A DNA stretch of 64,000 bases from Amycolatopsis azurea DSM 43854 (lineage in GTDB: Bacteria; Actinomycetota; Actinomycetes; Mycobacteriales; Pseudonocardiaceae): the NCBI RefSeq assembly GCF_001995215.1, contig NZ_MUXN01000005.1, positions 62,001 through 126,000 on the forward strand. Direction: 5' to 3'. The translations under genes and the position numbers were made by a program. Below the pieces are notes generated by a model. The model was not told the origin of the DNA. It saw only the letters and a program-made list of their open reading frames with translations, and searched no databases. Position 1 is the first letter of the stretch, and every line of letters starts with the position of its first letter. Below, piece by piece: positions 51,296 to 59,869 of this stretch.

Positions 51296-52146
51296 CCGAC
51301 GACCCGGACCCGAAACCCCCTGACCCTGAAGAGGGGCCCGCGGCGACGAGTTTCGACGCCGAGACGGTCAACCACGTCCAGACCTACCTATCGCCGTCGA
51401 CGATGAAGATCGAGACCGCCCTCTTCGGGGTGGACAACGGGACGTCCTCGAGCCGTGCCCGGGCGACCGGCCGGGTCACCGACCAGGACATCACGGAGGC
51501 CATTACGACCTACGTGCCACCAGACTGCTACCCGCTCGCCTCGAAGGCGCTGGAGAACGAGAACGCGGTCGTGCTCCACGGGCCCGCGGACGTCGGGAAA
51601 CGCGCCAGCGCCATCGTGCTGCTGAGGGAGCGGACCGACGGGCCGCTCATCCTTCTTTCGCCGCAACTGGACCTCACCGAGCTCGGGGAGCGCGACTACG
51701 ACAAAGGGTCCGGCTACGCCCTCGTCGACCACATCGTCGTGCCCACGACCGCCGAGCAAGAGTTCGAATGGCGGATGGTGCGCGAACGGCTGGTGAAGGC
51801 GGGCGCGTACCTGGTGGTCACGACGACCACCCCGCCGTCCCTTCCAATGGTCGCTGTCCAGCACGTCGGCTGGGAACCACCGCGACCGGACGACGTGCTC
51901 GTCAGACGGACTTCGGTACCGCTGTCCGAGGACGACCTGGACACGCTCACAAAGTCGCTCGCCGGTTCGATCCGCATGCGGGACGTCGTCCAGCTCGCGA
52001 AACGGCTGACCGACGGCGAGTCCATGGCGAACGCCGTCGGACATCTCGACCAGACCGCGCGGAGCAAGGTGTGCGCGTGGTTCGACAAGGAGCCGAGCCG
52101 GCGGCAGATCGCCGAAGTGACTGCGTTGTCCTTCGCGCTCGGTTAA
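51292..52146 (+). CDS. P-loop NTPase, N-terminal part of an ORF interrupted by a stop
   Basis: This 284-aa product starts at a GTG overlapping the BTAD stop. Residues 1-25 are Pro/Asp-rich. Residues 26-49 contain VNHVQ...ALFGVDN, a peptide shared with the BTAD tail. After a short VPPDCYPLASKAL segment comes a Walker A-like HGPADVGKRAS (96-106), with Lys-Arg-Ala where Lys-Thr/Ser is usual, a possible Walker B (ALVDHIVV) and GAYLVVTTTT as sensor strand. This fits a STAND-like regulatory NTPase. A single TAA at 52144-52146 ends it, but the same frame continues open to 53313 with the expected helical region. Confidence 0.75.
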   Translation: MTDDPDPKPPDPEEGPAATSFDAETVNHVQTYLSPSTMKIETALFGVDNGTSSSRARATGRVTDQDITEAITTYVPPDCYPLASKALENENAVVLHGPADVGKRASAIVLLRERTDGPLILLSPQLDLTELGERDYDKGSGYALVDHIVVPTTAEQEFEWRMVRERLVKAGAYLVVTTTTPPSLPMVAVQHVGWEPPRPDDVLVRRTSVPLSEDDLDTLTKSLAGSIRMRDVVQLAKRLTDGESMANAVGHLDQTARSKVCAWFDKEPSRRQIAEVTALSFALG

Positions 52147-52167
52147 GACGACCGGCACTTCGAGTCG

Positions 52168-53313
52168 GTGCTCGCCTCGCTCGAACAGCAGTTGCTCGTC
52201 CACATGCCCGAGCCGGAGAGCACGGAGGACGTGCCGCAGGAGACCAGCCTCCCGCAGCGACGGCATCAGCTCACCGGACCGGACAGCCTCATCGTGCGCC
52301 GGACGGTCACCTCGGAACTCGGGCCGCGCACCGAGCTGGCCTTCGCGTCGAACTCACTGCACCGGCACGTGCTCGCCGTGTTGTGGGAGCGGATGGAGGT
52401 CGCGTTCTGGGACGCGTTCCGCGAATGGCTCAACCGCATGGCCGTCCTCGACGTCAAGGTCGGGTTCGGGCTCGCGCACCTGGCCGAGGTCGCCTTCGCC
52501 GAGGTCCGCACACTCCTTGAACCGTGGTCTCGTGGCGACCGCGGCCTACGAGGCCAGTGGGTAGCCATCCTGGTCCTGTCCACCATGGCCGTCAGCAACG
52601 AGCTCGCTCCCGCCGCGCTACAAACCTCGACGCGATGGATCAACAGCGGCAACGCCGCGCAACGCTGGACCGCGGCGGTGGCCTTCAGTGGTGACCTCGG
52701 CAGGCGATTCCCGCATGAGGCGATGAATCGGCTGTGGCAGCTCTGCACCCAGCCGCACACGTCCTCCGGTGACCCCTCGTTCGCGCTCGCGAGACTGTTC
52801 AGCTCGCTGGCCAGCAACACCCCGGACGCCGGCATCGTGCTGAGCACGCTGGAGGGCAAGCTCAGGCGCTTCCGCAGCCCTGGCGGGAACGTCGTCATGC
52901 AGGCGGTCGCGATGAAGGCGACACTCGCCGTGCTGTCGATCAAGGACGACACCGGCGGACGTCGTGCGTTCCTGCGCCACCTCGAGAGATCCCCCGAGCG
53001 CATCGGCGTGGTCGCGAAGCTGTGGGTCGCCATCCTGGGCAATTCGCCGACGCGCCGTGACGCGATCCGCTCGCTGCGCGACGCGGTCGAGGACATCTCG
53101 GACCATCACGAAGAACCGGCGAAGGAGGCGGCGCGGCTCGGCGGCGCGCTCGCCGCCGAGATGACCGCGGACGACCGGGTCCGCCTCGAAGCGGAGATGC
53201 GCCTGCTCACGAAACGGGAGCGCGCCGAGAACAACGAGGTCGTGGCCGTCCTGTTCACCACCCTGCTCGAAGCACTCATCCCTGAAGACACGGTCAGGAA
53301 GGAAACCCGATGA
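52168..53313 (+). CDS. Helical C-terminal part of the interrupted NTPase
   Basis: This 381-aa segment is in the same frame as the NTPase and follows its TAA stop by 21 nt, with no ribosome site before the nominal GTG. It is made of helical repeats without cysteines in catalytic patterns (FGLAHLAEVAFAEVRTLL, AVAFSGDLGRRFPHEAMNRLWQLC, RDAIRSLRDAVEDIS). This is consistent with a HEAT/ARM-like sensor or scaffold typical behind STAND NTPases. Codon use is normal, so the stop is either recent or read through. Its ATGA end overlaps the next gene. Confidence 0.7.
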   Translation: MLASLEQQLLVHMPEPESTEDVPQETSLPQRRHQLTGPDSLIVRRTVTSELGPRTELAFASNSLHRHVLAVLWERMEVAFWDAFREWLNRMAVLDVKVGFGLAHLAEVAFAEVRTLLEPWSRGDRGLRGQWVAILVLSTMAVSNELAPAALQTSTRWINSGNAAQRWTAAVAFSGDLGRRFPHEAMNRLWQLCTQPHTSSGDPSFALARLFSSLASNTPDAGIVLSTLEGKLRRFRSPGGNVVMQAVAMKATLAVLSIKDDTGGRRAFLRHLERSPERIGVVAKLWVAILGNSPTRRDAIRSLRDAVEDISDHHEEPAKEAARLGGALAAEMTADDRVRLEAEMRLLTKRERAENNEVVAVLFTTLLEALIPEDTVRKETR

Positions 53314-54560
53314 ACGTCCCCTACCCGGTTGTCGAGCAGCGGACCTTGACGCCGGTGGCACCTCGGCGGCTGTTCGGTCCGAAACGGACCCGGACACTCG
53401 AAGAGATCCCGACGGGAAGCGCGAACCATCGCCTGGTCTATCGCATCAGCGGGGAGTACGTGCTGGACAACGCCGCGCTGCCGCTCGACTCACCCGACGT
53501 CATCGCCGCTTCGCATGTGAGCCTCGTCGACGTCGCCCAGAACGTCGAAGTGGTGGTGGAACTGGAAATCCCGTCGAAGGACGCGGGGATGTTCACGCTT
53601 CGCGTCACCTTCGTCTGTTCCGTCAACGACGCCGCCGCGGTGGTCAGGGAAGGCTCGCCGGACCTCCGATCTGCCCTGCGCGGCTATCTCAAAGGCCATC
53701 ACCGGCTGTTCGAACTCGGCCTCGACTTCTCCCTTGCCGAGATCAATCAGGCCCGGCTGAAGCTCAACGCCCAGGTGAAGGCGTTCACCACGATCTACCC
53801 GCCCGTCTTCGTGGGAGTCGGCGCGAACCTCGCCAGTGTCGAACTGCTGACCCCGGAAGAGGTCTCGGCGCTGCACAAGTCCCTGCGCGAGCAGGAGAAC
53901 CAGCACACGTTGCAGAACGACGAAACGAAGTACAAGCACTTCGACGAGGTCCGTTCCCAGCGGCACACGCTCGGCCTGGACGCGAACCAGCGCGACTTCG
54001 AGCGGTACCAGTACGAGAAGGAACGGGAAACCCTGGAAACCGGGCCCGAAAGCGCGTTGATCTTCGCCTTGTCCCGGGGCGACATCAGCGCGAAGGACTT
54101 CGCCGACGAAGTCCTCCGCCGTGACCAGGAGCAGCTCGAAGCGAGCCGGGCCGAGTCCCGGGAAAAGCGGGAATGGGACCGGGAGGACTCCCGTGAGCGC
54201 CGGGCATGGGAACAGGAGGCGACCCGGAACAAGTGGGAAGTGGAGCGCGAGGACCAGCGGGAATCCCGGCGTCTTCACACGCAGCGGATGGAACTCAAGC
54301 GTGAGGACGAGCGGCGGCTCGAAGAGTGGGCTCGCGAGGACAAGAACCGCCAACTCGAAGCGGAAGTCACCCTTATCAAGGACCTCGTCCAGCGAGGAGC
54401 CCTCGACACGGCAAACCTCAAACTCGAGGGGGTCGTCAACAAATACCTCCGCGACAACGGGGCCGACCGCTCGGTGGGCGAGTTGCCGTCGAAGCCCGAG
54501 CAGCCGACCGACGAGGACCGCGTCGACGACGTCGAGGTGAGGGAAGAAGATGCCGACTGA
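53310..54560 (+). CDS. SPFH/band-7-like protein with charged coiled coil
   Basis: This 416-aa protein has an N-terminal strand-rich region that includes RISGEYVLDNAALPL. An SPFH-like domain follows (about 60-200), with VDVAQNVEVVVELEIPSKDAGMFTLRVTFVC, LRSALRGYLKGHHRLFELGL and INQARLKLNAQVKAF. A very long, charged coiled coil (about 205-370, rich in Glu/Arg, for example REKREWDREDSRERRAWEQEA) comes next, and the C-terminus is acidic. No transmembrane helix is evident. SPFH proteins form oligomeric rings or cages at membranes. It is coupled by 4 nt upstream and 11 nt downstream. Confidence 0.75.
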   Translation: MNVPYPVVEQRTLTPVAPRRLFGPKRTRTLEEIPTGSANHRLVYRISGEYVLDNAALPLDSPDVIAASHVSLVDVAQNVEVVVELEIPSKDAGMFTLRVTFVCSVNDAAAVVREGSPDLRSALRGYLKGHHRLFELGLDFSLAEINQARLKLNAQVKAFTTIYPPVFVGVGANLASVELLTPEEVSALHKSLREQENQHTLQNDETKYKHFDEVRSQRHTLGLDANQRDFERYQYEKERETLETGPESALIFALSRGDISAKDFADEVLRRDQEQLEASRAESREKREWDREDSRERRAWEQEATRNKWEVEREDQRESRRLHTQRMELKREDERRLEEWAREDKNRQLEAEVTLIKDLVQRGALDTANLKLEGVVNKYLRDNGADRSVGELPSKPEQPTDEDRVDDVEVREEDAD

Positions 54561-55911
54561 CCTCGCCGACCCGCCGGTCACGAACGGTGATCCGGCGGCG
54601 CGGTCCTCCCTGCCGAACGACTCCGCCGTCGGTCTCTACCGGCCGGTCCGCCCGGATCTCGGCGTCGCCAGGCGGCTGCGGAAGCTCGCCGGGATCCGCG
54701 AGGACATCCTCGACTGGGTGCCGGAAGAACGGTCCCGGTACACCAGGCTCGGCGCGATCGTGCTGAACACGGGCCTGCTCGCCGGATTGTCCCTGGTGGT
54801 CGCGCTGCACAGCGTCGCGGGTGGCGCTTGGTGGATGCTGCTGCCGTTCGGTGCGCTGTGGGCCTACCTCATCATGACCTTCGACGGCTGGCTGATCTCC
54901 AGCACGCACGGCGTGCAGCACGTCTCGAAGCTCCGGCTGTTCCTGCCGCGCATCATCATCTCGCTGCTGCTCGGCGCCGCCATCGCCGAACCCCTCGTGC
55001 TGTGGGTCTTCCAGCCGTCGATCCACAACAACATCGACGACCACCGGAAGAAGGTGGTGGAGGACTACGAGGGCGTGCTGCGGCGGTGCAATCCGCCGAC
55101 CGGCGAACCCACCGGGACTCCGGATTGCGCCGGTTACCTGGTGAACATCCCGAACAGCCCGGCTGCGATCCAGGCCGAACTCGGCGACACGACCCGGCTG
55201 AGCAAAGACACACAGGAGACCCTCGGCAAGCTGGACGGCAAGCACGCTGAGCTCGAGCAACTCGCCAGGGACGAATGCGCCGGCAAGTCCGGGCCGGGGT
55301 TGACCGGGGACCGCGGCGAAGGCGGGGAATGCCTTCGAAACCGGCAGAAGGCCGATCAGTTCCGGACGGACAACCAGCTCGACAAGCAGCACGCCGATCT
55401 GGTCGCGTTGAACGCCAAAGTGACCGCCCTGAACGGACAGCTGTCCACCGCGAGGGCGAGCAGCGAAACCGAGATCAGCCGCGCGATCACCGCGAAGGTA
55501 GACGCGAAGAGGGCGAATCTCGACGATCGTGGTCTGCTCGACGAGATCGACGCGCTCGACCGGCTCTCGGCTGAAAGCACGGCCGTGTCCGTCGCCGGCT
55601 GGGTGCTACGGCTCCTGCTGATCGCGATCGACTGCATGCCGGTCTTCAGCAAGCTCATGGGCGGCACCACCTGCTACGACATCCTCGTGTCACGGCAATT
55701 GGAGTCCGCGAAGCGCCTGCACACGAAGCACGTCTCGCTCTACGAGCGCCGGGACAGCGTCGATCTCGACATCCTGGCGCAGCGTACGGAACAGAAGCTC
55801 CGCACCAAGACCGGCGACATGGACAACGAGGAGCGCATGGGCCGGGCCAAGCGCAAGCAGGAACTCACCGCGCAGATCGATCACCTGGCCGAACAGCTGG
55901 AAAGGCGGTGA
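54550..55911 (+). CDS. DUF4407 four-helix membrane protein
   Basis: This 453-aa protein has transmembrane segments near residues 69-88, 94-112, 131-152 and 340-360, with a large domain between the third and fourth. The first pair is followed by TFDGWLISSTHG, and IIISLLLGAAIAEPLVLWVF precedes the large domain, matching DUF4407. The extracytoplasmic or luminal part is coiled (IQAELGDTTRLSKDTQETLGKLDGKHAELEQ) and has four cysteines (RRCNPP, PDCAG, DECAG, GECLR). A basic coiled C-terminus lies inside. It is probably the membrane anchor or effector of the operon. Function of DUF4407 is unknown. Confidence 0.85.
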   Translation: MPTDLADPPVTNGDPAARSSLPNDSAVGLYRPVRPDLGVARRLRKLAGIREDILDWVPEERSRYTRLGAIVLNTGLLAGLSLVVALHSVAGGAWWMLLPFGALWAYLIMTFDGWLISSTHGVQHVSKLRLFLPRIIISLLLGAAIAEPLVLWVFQPSIHNNIDDHRKKVVEDYEGVLRRCNPPTGEPTGTPDCAGYLVNIPNSPAAIQAELGDTTRLSKDTQETLGKLDGKHAELEQLARDECAGKSGPGLTGDRGEGGECLRNRQKADQFRTDNQLDKQHADLVALNAKVTALNGQLSTARASSETEISRAITAKVDAKRANLDDRGLLDEIDALDRLSAESTAVSVAGWVLRLLLIAIDCMPVFSKLMGGTTCYDILVSRQLESAKRLHTKHVSLYERRDSVDLDILAQRTEQKLRTKTGDMDNEERMGRAKRKQELTAQIDHLAEQLERR

Positions 55912-55914
55912 CGG

Positions 55915-55953
55915 GGGCGGGGCATGGGCGGCTGGGACGCCCATGCCCCGCCC
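55915..55953. terminator. Strong bidirectional terminator after the DUF4407 gene
   Basis: A perfect 16-bp stem (GGGCGGGGCATGGGCG and complement, loop GCTGGGA) lies between convergent stops at 55911 and 55961. It lacks long T runs, as is common in high-GC actinomycetes. Confidence 0.8.
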
Positions 55954-55960
55954 TCGTCGT

Positions 55961-57190
55961 CTAGAACTGGCCGCAGTTCCCCGTCGCCGGCTTCCCCGCG
56001 AACCGTTCGGCCAGCCAGTTCGCCGCGTTGCCCTGGGCACCGGTGATGCCGAGGACGTGGGAGAAGACCGGGCTGAACGACGGGATGTCCTGGAAGCGCA
56101 CGTTCGCGCCCTTGGCGCACCAGTCCTTGCCGAGCTGCTTGCCGATGCTCGACGGGATGACGTCGTCGTTGGGCGTGTGCTCGACCAGCACCGGCGCCGC
56201 GGGCTTGAGCGTCCCGATGCGGTTGGCCGCGACGATCCCCCGGAAGGGCTCCTGTTCCAGGTAGGCCGAGACCGGCCGCCCGTCCTTGGTCAGCTGGCTG
56301 GAGTTCTTGTACATGTACTTGAAGACGGCGTCCAGCGTGCAGGTGGTGCGCGCCTCGTCGAAAAGCTGCTTACCGGCGTCGTTGGCCAGGTCCAGGATCC
56401 CGGCTTCCGGATAGGCCGCGTTCAGGCCGATCAGCGAGTATCCCAGGAATCCGACGTACATCCCGCCGTCGAGGCTTTTCGCGAGCACCGCCTTGTCCGC
56501 GGGAGCAGCTCCGACGTAGGCGCCTTTCAGGTCGAGTTCGGGAGCGTACGCGGGCGCCAGTTCGACGGCCGAAGCCGACGCACCGCCGCCTTCCGAATAG
56601 CCCGCGACACCCACGGGCGACGCGGCCGAAAGCCCGGTGCCGGGCAGTCGCTGCGCCGCACGCAGGACGTCGAGCACGGCGTGCGCTTCGGCCTCCCGCA
56701 CCACGTACGTGTGCTCACCCGGCGTCCCGAGTCCCTGGTAGTCGGTCTGGGCGACCGCGAAACCCTTGTCCAGCAAAGAAGTCACGAAGGAACTCTGGAA
56801 CGACGACACGAAATCGCCGCCCTCGCCCGCCAGCGCCTTCGACGGCGCGCACTGGTCACCCATACCCGCGGTGAACGGCGCGTACGCCACGATCGGCCGT
56901 TGCCCGGGCCCGCTCCACGCCTTGTCCGGCACCAGGACCGTGCCCGTGACCGGGATCGCGCGGTTCGCGGTGTCCCGGCTCAGGTACATGACCCTGGTCG
57001 ACTTGGCGCCGGTGAACGTCGACGGCAGCGTCTTGACCACGTCGCCGTCGGCGCCCTGCGGCAGCGGTGACGGCGGCTCGTAGAAACCCGGATCGGCGCC
57101 GGCGGGAGGGGCACCGAAGGACACCAAGGCGGCCGCGAGACCGACGGACACCAGGGCGCGCAGACGGGACGGACGAACGGAAAAAGGCAT
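55961..57190 (-). CDS. Secreted lipase (LIP-type, alpha/beta hydrolase)
   Basis: From the ATG at 57190 (GGAG 6 nt upstream) the 409-aa protein has a Sec signal (LRALVSVGLAAALVSFGAPPAGA). The mature enzyme shows the secretory lipase pattern: VLVPDKAW and PIVAYAPFTAGMGDQCAPS, then YQGLGTPGEHTYV, the nucleophile GVAGYSEGGG, Asp in EHTPNDDVIP and His in FSHVLG. Four cysteines may form two disulfides. It should hydrolyse triacylglycerols or esters outside the cell. Confidence 0.93.
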   Translation of the reverse strand: MPFSVRPSRLRALVSVGLAAALVSFGAPPAGADPGFYEPPSPLPQGADGDVVKTLPSTFTGAKSTRVMYLSRDTANRAIPVTGTVLVPDKAWSGPGQRPIVAYAPFTAGMGDQCAPSKALAGEGGDFVSSFQSSFVTSLLDKGFAVAQTDYQGLGTPGEHTYVVREAEAHAVLDVLRAAQRLPGTGLSAASPVGVAGYSEGGGASASAVELAPAYAPELDLKGAYVGAAPADKAVLAKSLDGGMYVGFLGYSLIGLNAAYPEAGILDLANDAGKQLFDEARTTCTLDAVFKYMYKNSSQLTKDGRPVSAYLEQEPFRGIVAANRIGTLKPAAPVLVEHTPNDDVIPSSIGKQLGKDWCAKGANVRFQDIPSFSPVFSHVLGITGAQGNAANWLAERFAGKPATGNCGQF

Positions 57191-57368
57191 GCTGAACTCC
57201 ACTGATGAGTTCGGTTTCCTCTCGCGGAACCGGCGAGAGGAAACCCACAGTGGAGGCAGTCGGGAAGGGCGTCAACCAGCGCTTTCGCGCGTTGTCAGCT
57301 CACTGAGCACACGATTTCGCGTTTTTGTGATCCACGGCCGAGTGACCGTGACCCGTCCCGAAAACGCC

Positions 57369-57403
57369 CGAAGGCCCCCACCCGGAACGGATGGAGGCCT
57401 TCG
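57369..57403 (-). terminator. Terminator after the third csp gene
   Basis: Arms CGAAGGCC(C)CCA and TGG(A)GGCCTTCG form a slightly bulged stem 14 nt after the csp stop, followed on the minus strand by GGCGTTTTC. Confidence 0.7.
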
Positions 57404-57416
57404 AGGTGGAGAAAAG

Positions 57417-57620
57417 TCAGATGGCGACGACGCGCTGGGCCTGCGGGCCCTTCTGACCTTGGCCGATCTCGAACTCGACGCGCTGCCCCTCGTCCAGGGA
57501 CTTGAAGCCGCTGCCCTGGATCTCCGAGTAGTGCACGAAAACGTCCGGTCCGCCGTCGTCCTGAGCGATGAAGCCGAAGCCCTTTTCGCCGTTGAACCAC
57601 TTAACGCTGCCCTGAGCCAT
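57417..57620 (-). CDS. Cold-shock protein (third of three)
   Basis: This 67-aa CSD protein has KGFGFIAQD and DVFVHYSEI. From the ATG at 57620 it aligns end to end with the csp products at 9572 and 30030 and is closest to the first (QKGPQAQ). The ribosome site is weak (AGG at 9 nt). TATAAAAGT just before the ATG is unusually AT-rich. Confidence 0.95.
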   Translation of the reverse strand: MAQGSVKWFNGEKGFGFIAQDDGGPDVFVHYSEIQGSGFKSLDEGQRVEFEIGQGQKGPQAQRVVAI

Positions 57621-57748
57621 ACTTTTATACCTGCTCTTCATAGCGAGTCTGAGCCCATTCGATGCCCCGATCTCGCCGTCCATTGTCGCAGGTCTTGCCC
57701 CGTCGCACACCTCCCCGGGCCGAATTCGCACAGATTCCCAGGTCAAGG

Positions 57749-58444
57749 TCACCCTTGGCGAGTCGGCCGGATGGTCAGATCGCCGATCTCGACGTCGTCG
57801 GGCTGGTCGATCGCGAAGGCGATCGCCCTGGCGACCGCCGCGGGGTCGATCCCGAAGCCGGTGTCGCCGATGAGCTCGGTGCGGACATAGCCGGGTGAGA
57901 TCGACGTCGTCCGCAGCGTCCCGTCGGTGTTCTCCTGCCGCAGGCCCTCCAACAGGGTGCGGACCGCGTTCTTCGTCCCGGCGTACACCGCCTGGGTGGG
58001 GACGATCCGCAGGCCGGCGGTCGAGACGACGGTCACGAAGTGGCCGCTGCCCTGCTCACGGAACACGGGGAGGGCGGCCGCGACGCCGTGCAGGATCCCC
58101 TTGAGGTTCACGTCGATCATCGCCGCCCAGCTCTCGACGTCCAGCTCGGCGACCGGGCCGAGCTTGGCGATGCCCGCGTTGCCCACGAAGACGTCCAAGC
58201 GGCCGAAGCGCTCGAGGGCGACGTCGACCAGGGCCTTGAGGTCGCCGGGGTCGGTGACGTCCACGCGGGTGGCGGCCGCCTGGCCGCCGTCGGCCTGGAT
58301 CTCGGCGACCAAGCTGTCCAGCCGGTCGGCGCGGCGGGCGCCGAGGACGACGGACGCGCCGTGCGAGGCGAGGTGACGGGCGGTCGCTTCGCCGATCCCG
58401 CTGCTGGCGCCGGTGATGCCGACGACCTTGCCGTGAAGGGTCAT
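57749..58444 (-). CDS. Short-chain dehydrogenase/reductase under TetR control
   Basis: This 231-aa classical SDR has [16 protein letters not shown], the Ser in VVSTAG and catalytic YAGTK, then SPGYVRTEL. It starts at the ATG at 58444, with GGAGG 6 nt upstream. It is of the YdfG/clavaldehyde-dehydrogenase-like group of NADPH reductases. The divergent TetR gene and two operators between them suggest induction by a small molecule, perhaps the substrate. Confidence 0.93.
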   Translation of the reverse strand: MTLHGKVVGITGASSGIGEATARHLASHGASVVLGARRADRLDSLVAEIQADGGQAAATRVDVTDPGDLKALVDVALERFGRLDVFVGNAGIAKLGPVAELDVESWAAMIDVNLKGILHGVAAALPVFREQGSGHFVTVVSTAGLRIVPTQAVYAGTKNAVRTLLEGLRQENTDGTLRTTSISPGYVRTELIGDTGFGIDPAAVARAIAFAIDQPDDVEIGDLTIRPTRQG

Positions 58445-58464
58445 GAACTTCCTCCGCCTAGAGT

Positions 58465-58511
58465 GGACACATGTCCGGTTACCCCGACCACCATAGCGGA
58501 CACGTGTCCGC
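58465..58511. promoter_or_regulatory. Two GGACAC(A/G)TGTCC operators of the TetR regulator
   Basis: GGACACATGTCC (58465-58476) and the perfect palindrome GCGGACACGTGTCCGC (58496-58511) share a core and are 33 bp apart centre to centre, three helical turns. The first covers the annotated TetR ATG and the second covers an in-frame GTG at 58504. TetR could therefore repress both itself and the SDR. Confidence 0.8.
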
Positions 58512-59070
58512 TTCTGTCGAAAGTGGCGGTTCACGACGTGCCGACGCCCAGCGCAACCGCGAGCGGATCCTTCAAGCTGCCCGCGAGCTCGTGCACGAAC
58601 CGGGCGAGCTGAAGCTCAACGCGGTCGCGAAGGCCTGCGGTATCGGGCAGGGCACGCTCTACCGGCACTTCCCGACCCGGGAAGACCTCCTCGCCGAGGT
58701 GTACCGCCGCGACGTCGAGGACCTGGTCGCCGCGGCTCCGCGACTGTTGGAGCAGCATCGGCCGCCTGCCGCGCTGGCGGCGTGGTTCGACCGGGTGGCC
58801 GCCTACGCCAGGGTCAAACGCGACGTGTTCGCGGCCGTCGAGGCGGCGATGTGGCGCGACCTCGCCGCCCACAGCCTCGGCCCGATCGGCGAGGCGGTGG
58901 AGCTGCTGCTGGCCGCCGGCCGCTCGGACGGCAGCCTCCGCGCGGACGCGGAAGCACGCGACGTCATCGTGCTGATCAGCTGGCTGACCAGGCTGGACGA
59001 CGCCGAACTCGACGCGCGTGGCCCGCGGCTGTTCTCGATCCTCGTCGACGGTCTCCGCGCGAGGGCTTGA
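58471..59070 (+). CDS. TetR-family repressor
   Basis: This 199-aa protein has a TetR helix-turn-helix (NRERILQAARELVHEPGELKLNAVAKACGIGQGTLYRHFPTREDLLAEVY) and a helical ligand domain resembling the SbtR-like C-terminal family. The start could be the ATG at 58471 or the GTG at 58504; the latter leaves both operators outside or at the edge of the coding region. It is divergent from the SDR gene. Confidence 0.92.
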   Translation: MSGYPDHHSGHVSASVESGGSRRADAQRNRERILQAARELVHEPGELKLNAVAKACGIGQGTLYRHFPTREDLLAEVYRRDVEDLVAAAPRLLEQHRPPAALAAWFDRVAAYARVKRDVFAAVEAAMWRDLAAHSLGPIGEAVELLLAAGRSDGSLRADAEARDVIVLISWLTRLDDAELDARGPRLFSILVDGLRARA

Positions 59071-59104
59071 CCTTGACGCTGCGTCAGGGTCGGAGCCTTG
59101 CCGC

Positions 59105-59869
59105 ATGACGAACACACCACCCGTCGGAGGGGTCCAGGAGATCGACGGCCGCCGCCTTTTCGCGCACCGGTCGGGCGACGGCGGGCCCTCCGTCGTGTTC
59201 CTGCCGGACGCGAGCGCGGGCGGCCTGGACTACTTCGGCGTCCAGCAGGAGGTTTCGCGGTTCACCACCGCCGTGGTGTACGACCGCGGCGGCACGGGCT
59301 ACAGCGACCCCCTGCCGCTGCCGCGCACCGCCACCGCGGGCGTGACCGTGCGCACCGTCCGCCACTACCACCACGTCGGCCTGCTGGCCGAACCCGGACG
59401 CGATGCCTCCGGATACCGCCGGTACAGCGCGCAGGCGGCGGTGGATCTCATCCGGATCAGGACCCTCGCCGACGCCGGGGTCCCGTTGGCCCGCGTCGAC
59501 ACGCTGTTGCACGCGCGACCCGCCGAATTCGCCGCCGCCATCGCCGGATCGACGCCGAGTTGCGACGCAAGATCGACAAGCTCGCCGAAAACCGGCTCCG
59601 GATCGCCGAACTGACCGGCGGTGAACGGCTCGTCCTGCCGCCCGACGTGGTCGACCTCCTGGAGCGGATGCGCGGCCTGGGGGTCAGCGAGCAGCGGGTG
59701 CTGCTGGAGCGTGAAGCTTGGATCCTGCGGTGGGCGGCCGGGATACCGCGACCTGGTCGCCTCCCGGATCTCCGAGGCGTCACCGGCGTGGCAACGCGTC
59801 GTCGACGAACTCACCCACCGCGCCCTGCGGCGTCAGTGCGCTTCCGGGCCGGAGCCGAGCCGGTACTGA
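59105..59869 (+). pseudogene. Decayed chimera of an alpha/beta hydrolase and a MerR regulator
   Basis: The ATG at 59105 opens an alpha/beta-hydrolase N-terminus (DGRRLFAHRSGDG, VVFLPDASAGG, VVYDRGGTGYSDP), which breaks off near residue 78. It continues as the DNA-binding part of a MerR protein lacking its first helix (VTVRTVRHYHHVGLLAEPGRDASGYRRY). The MerR sequence then jumps to another frame near 59550 (IDAELRRKIDKLAENRLRIAELTGG) and to a third near 59738 (YRDLVASRISEASPAWQRVV). One fusion deletion plus two frameshifts mean no working product. Its end overlaps the convergent permease gene. Confidence 0.85.
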
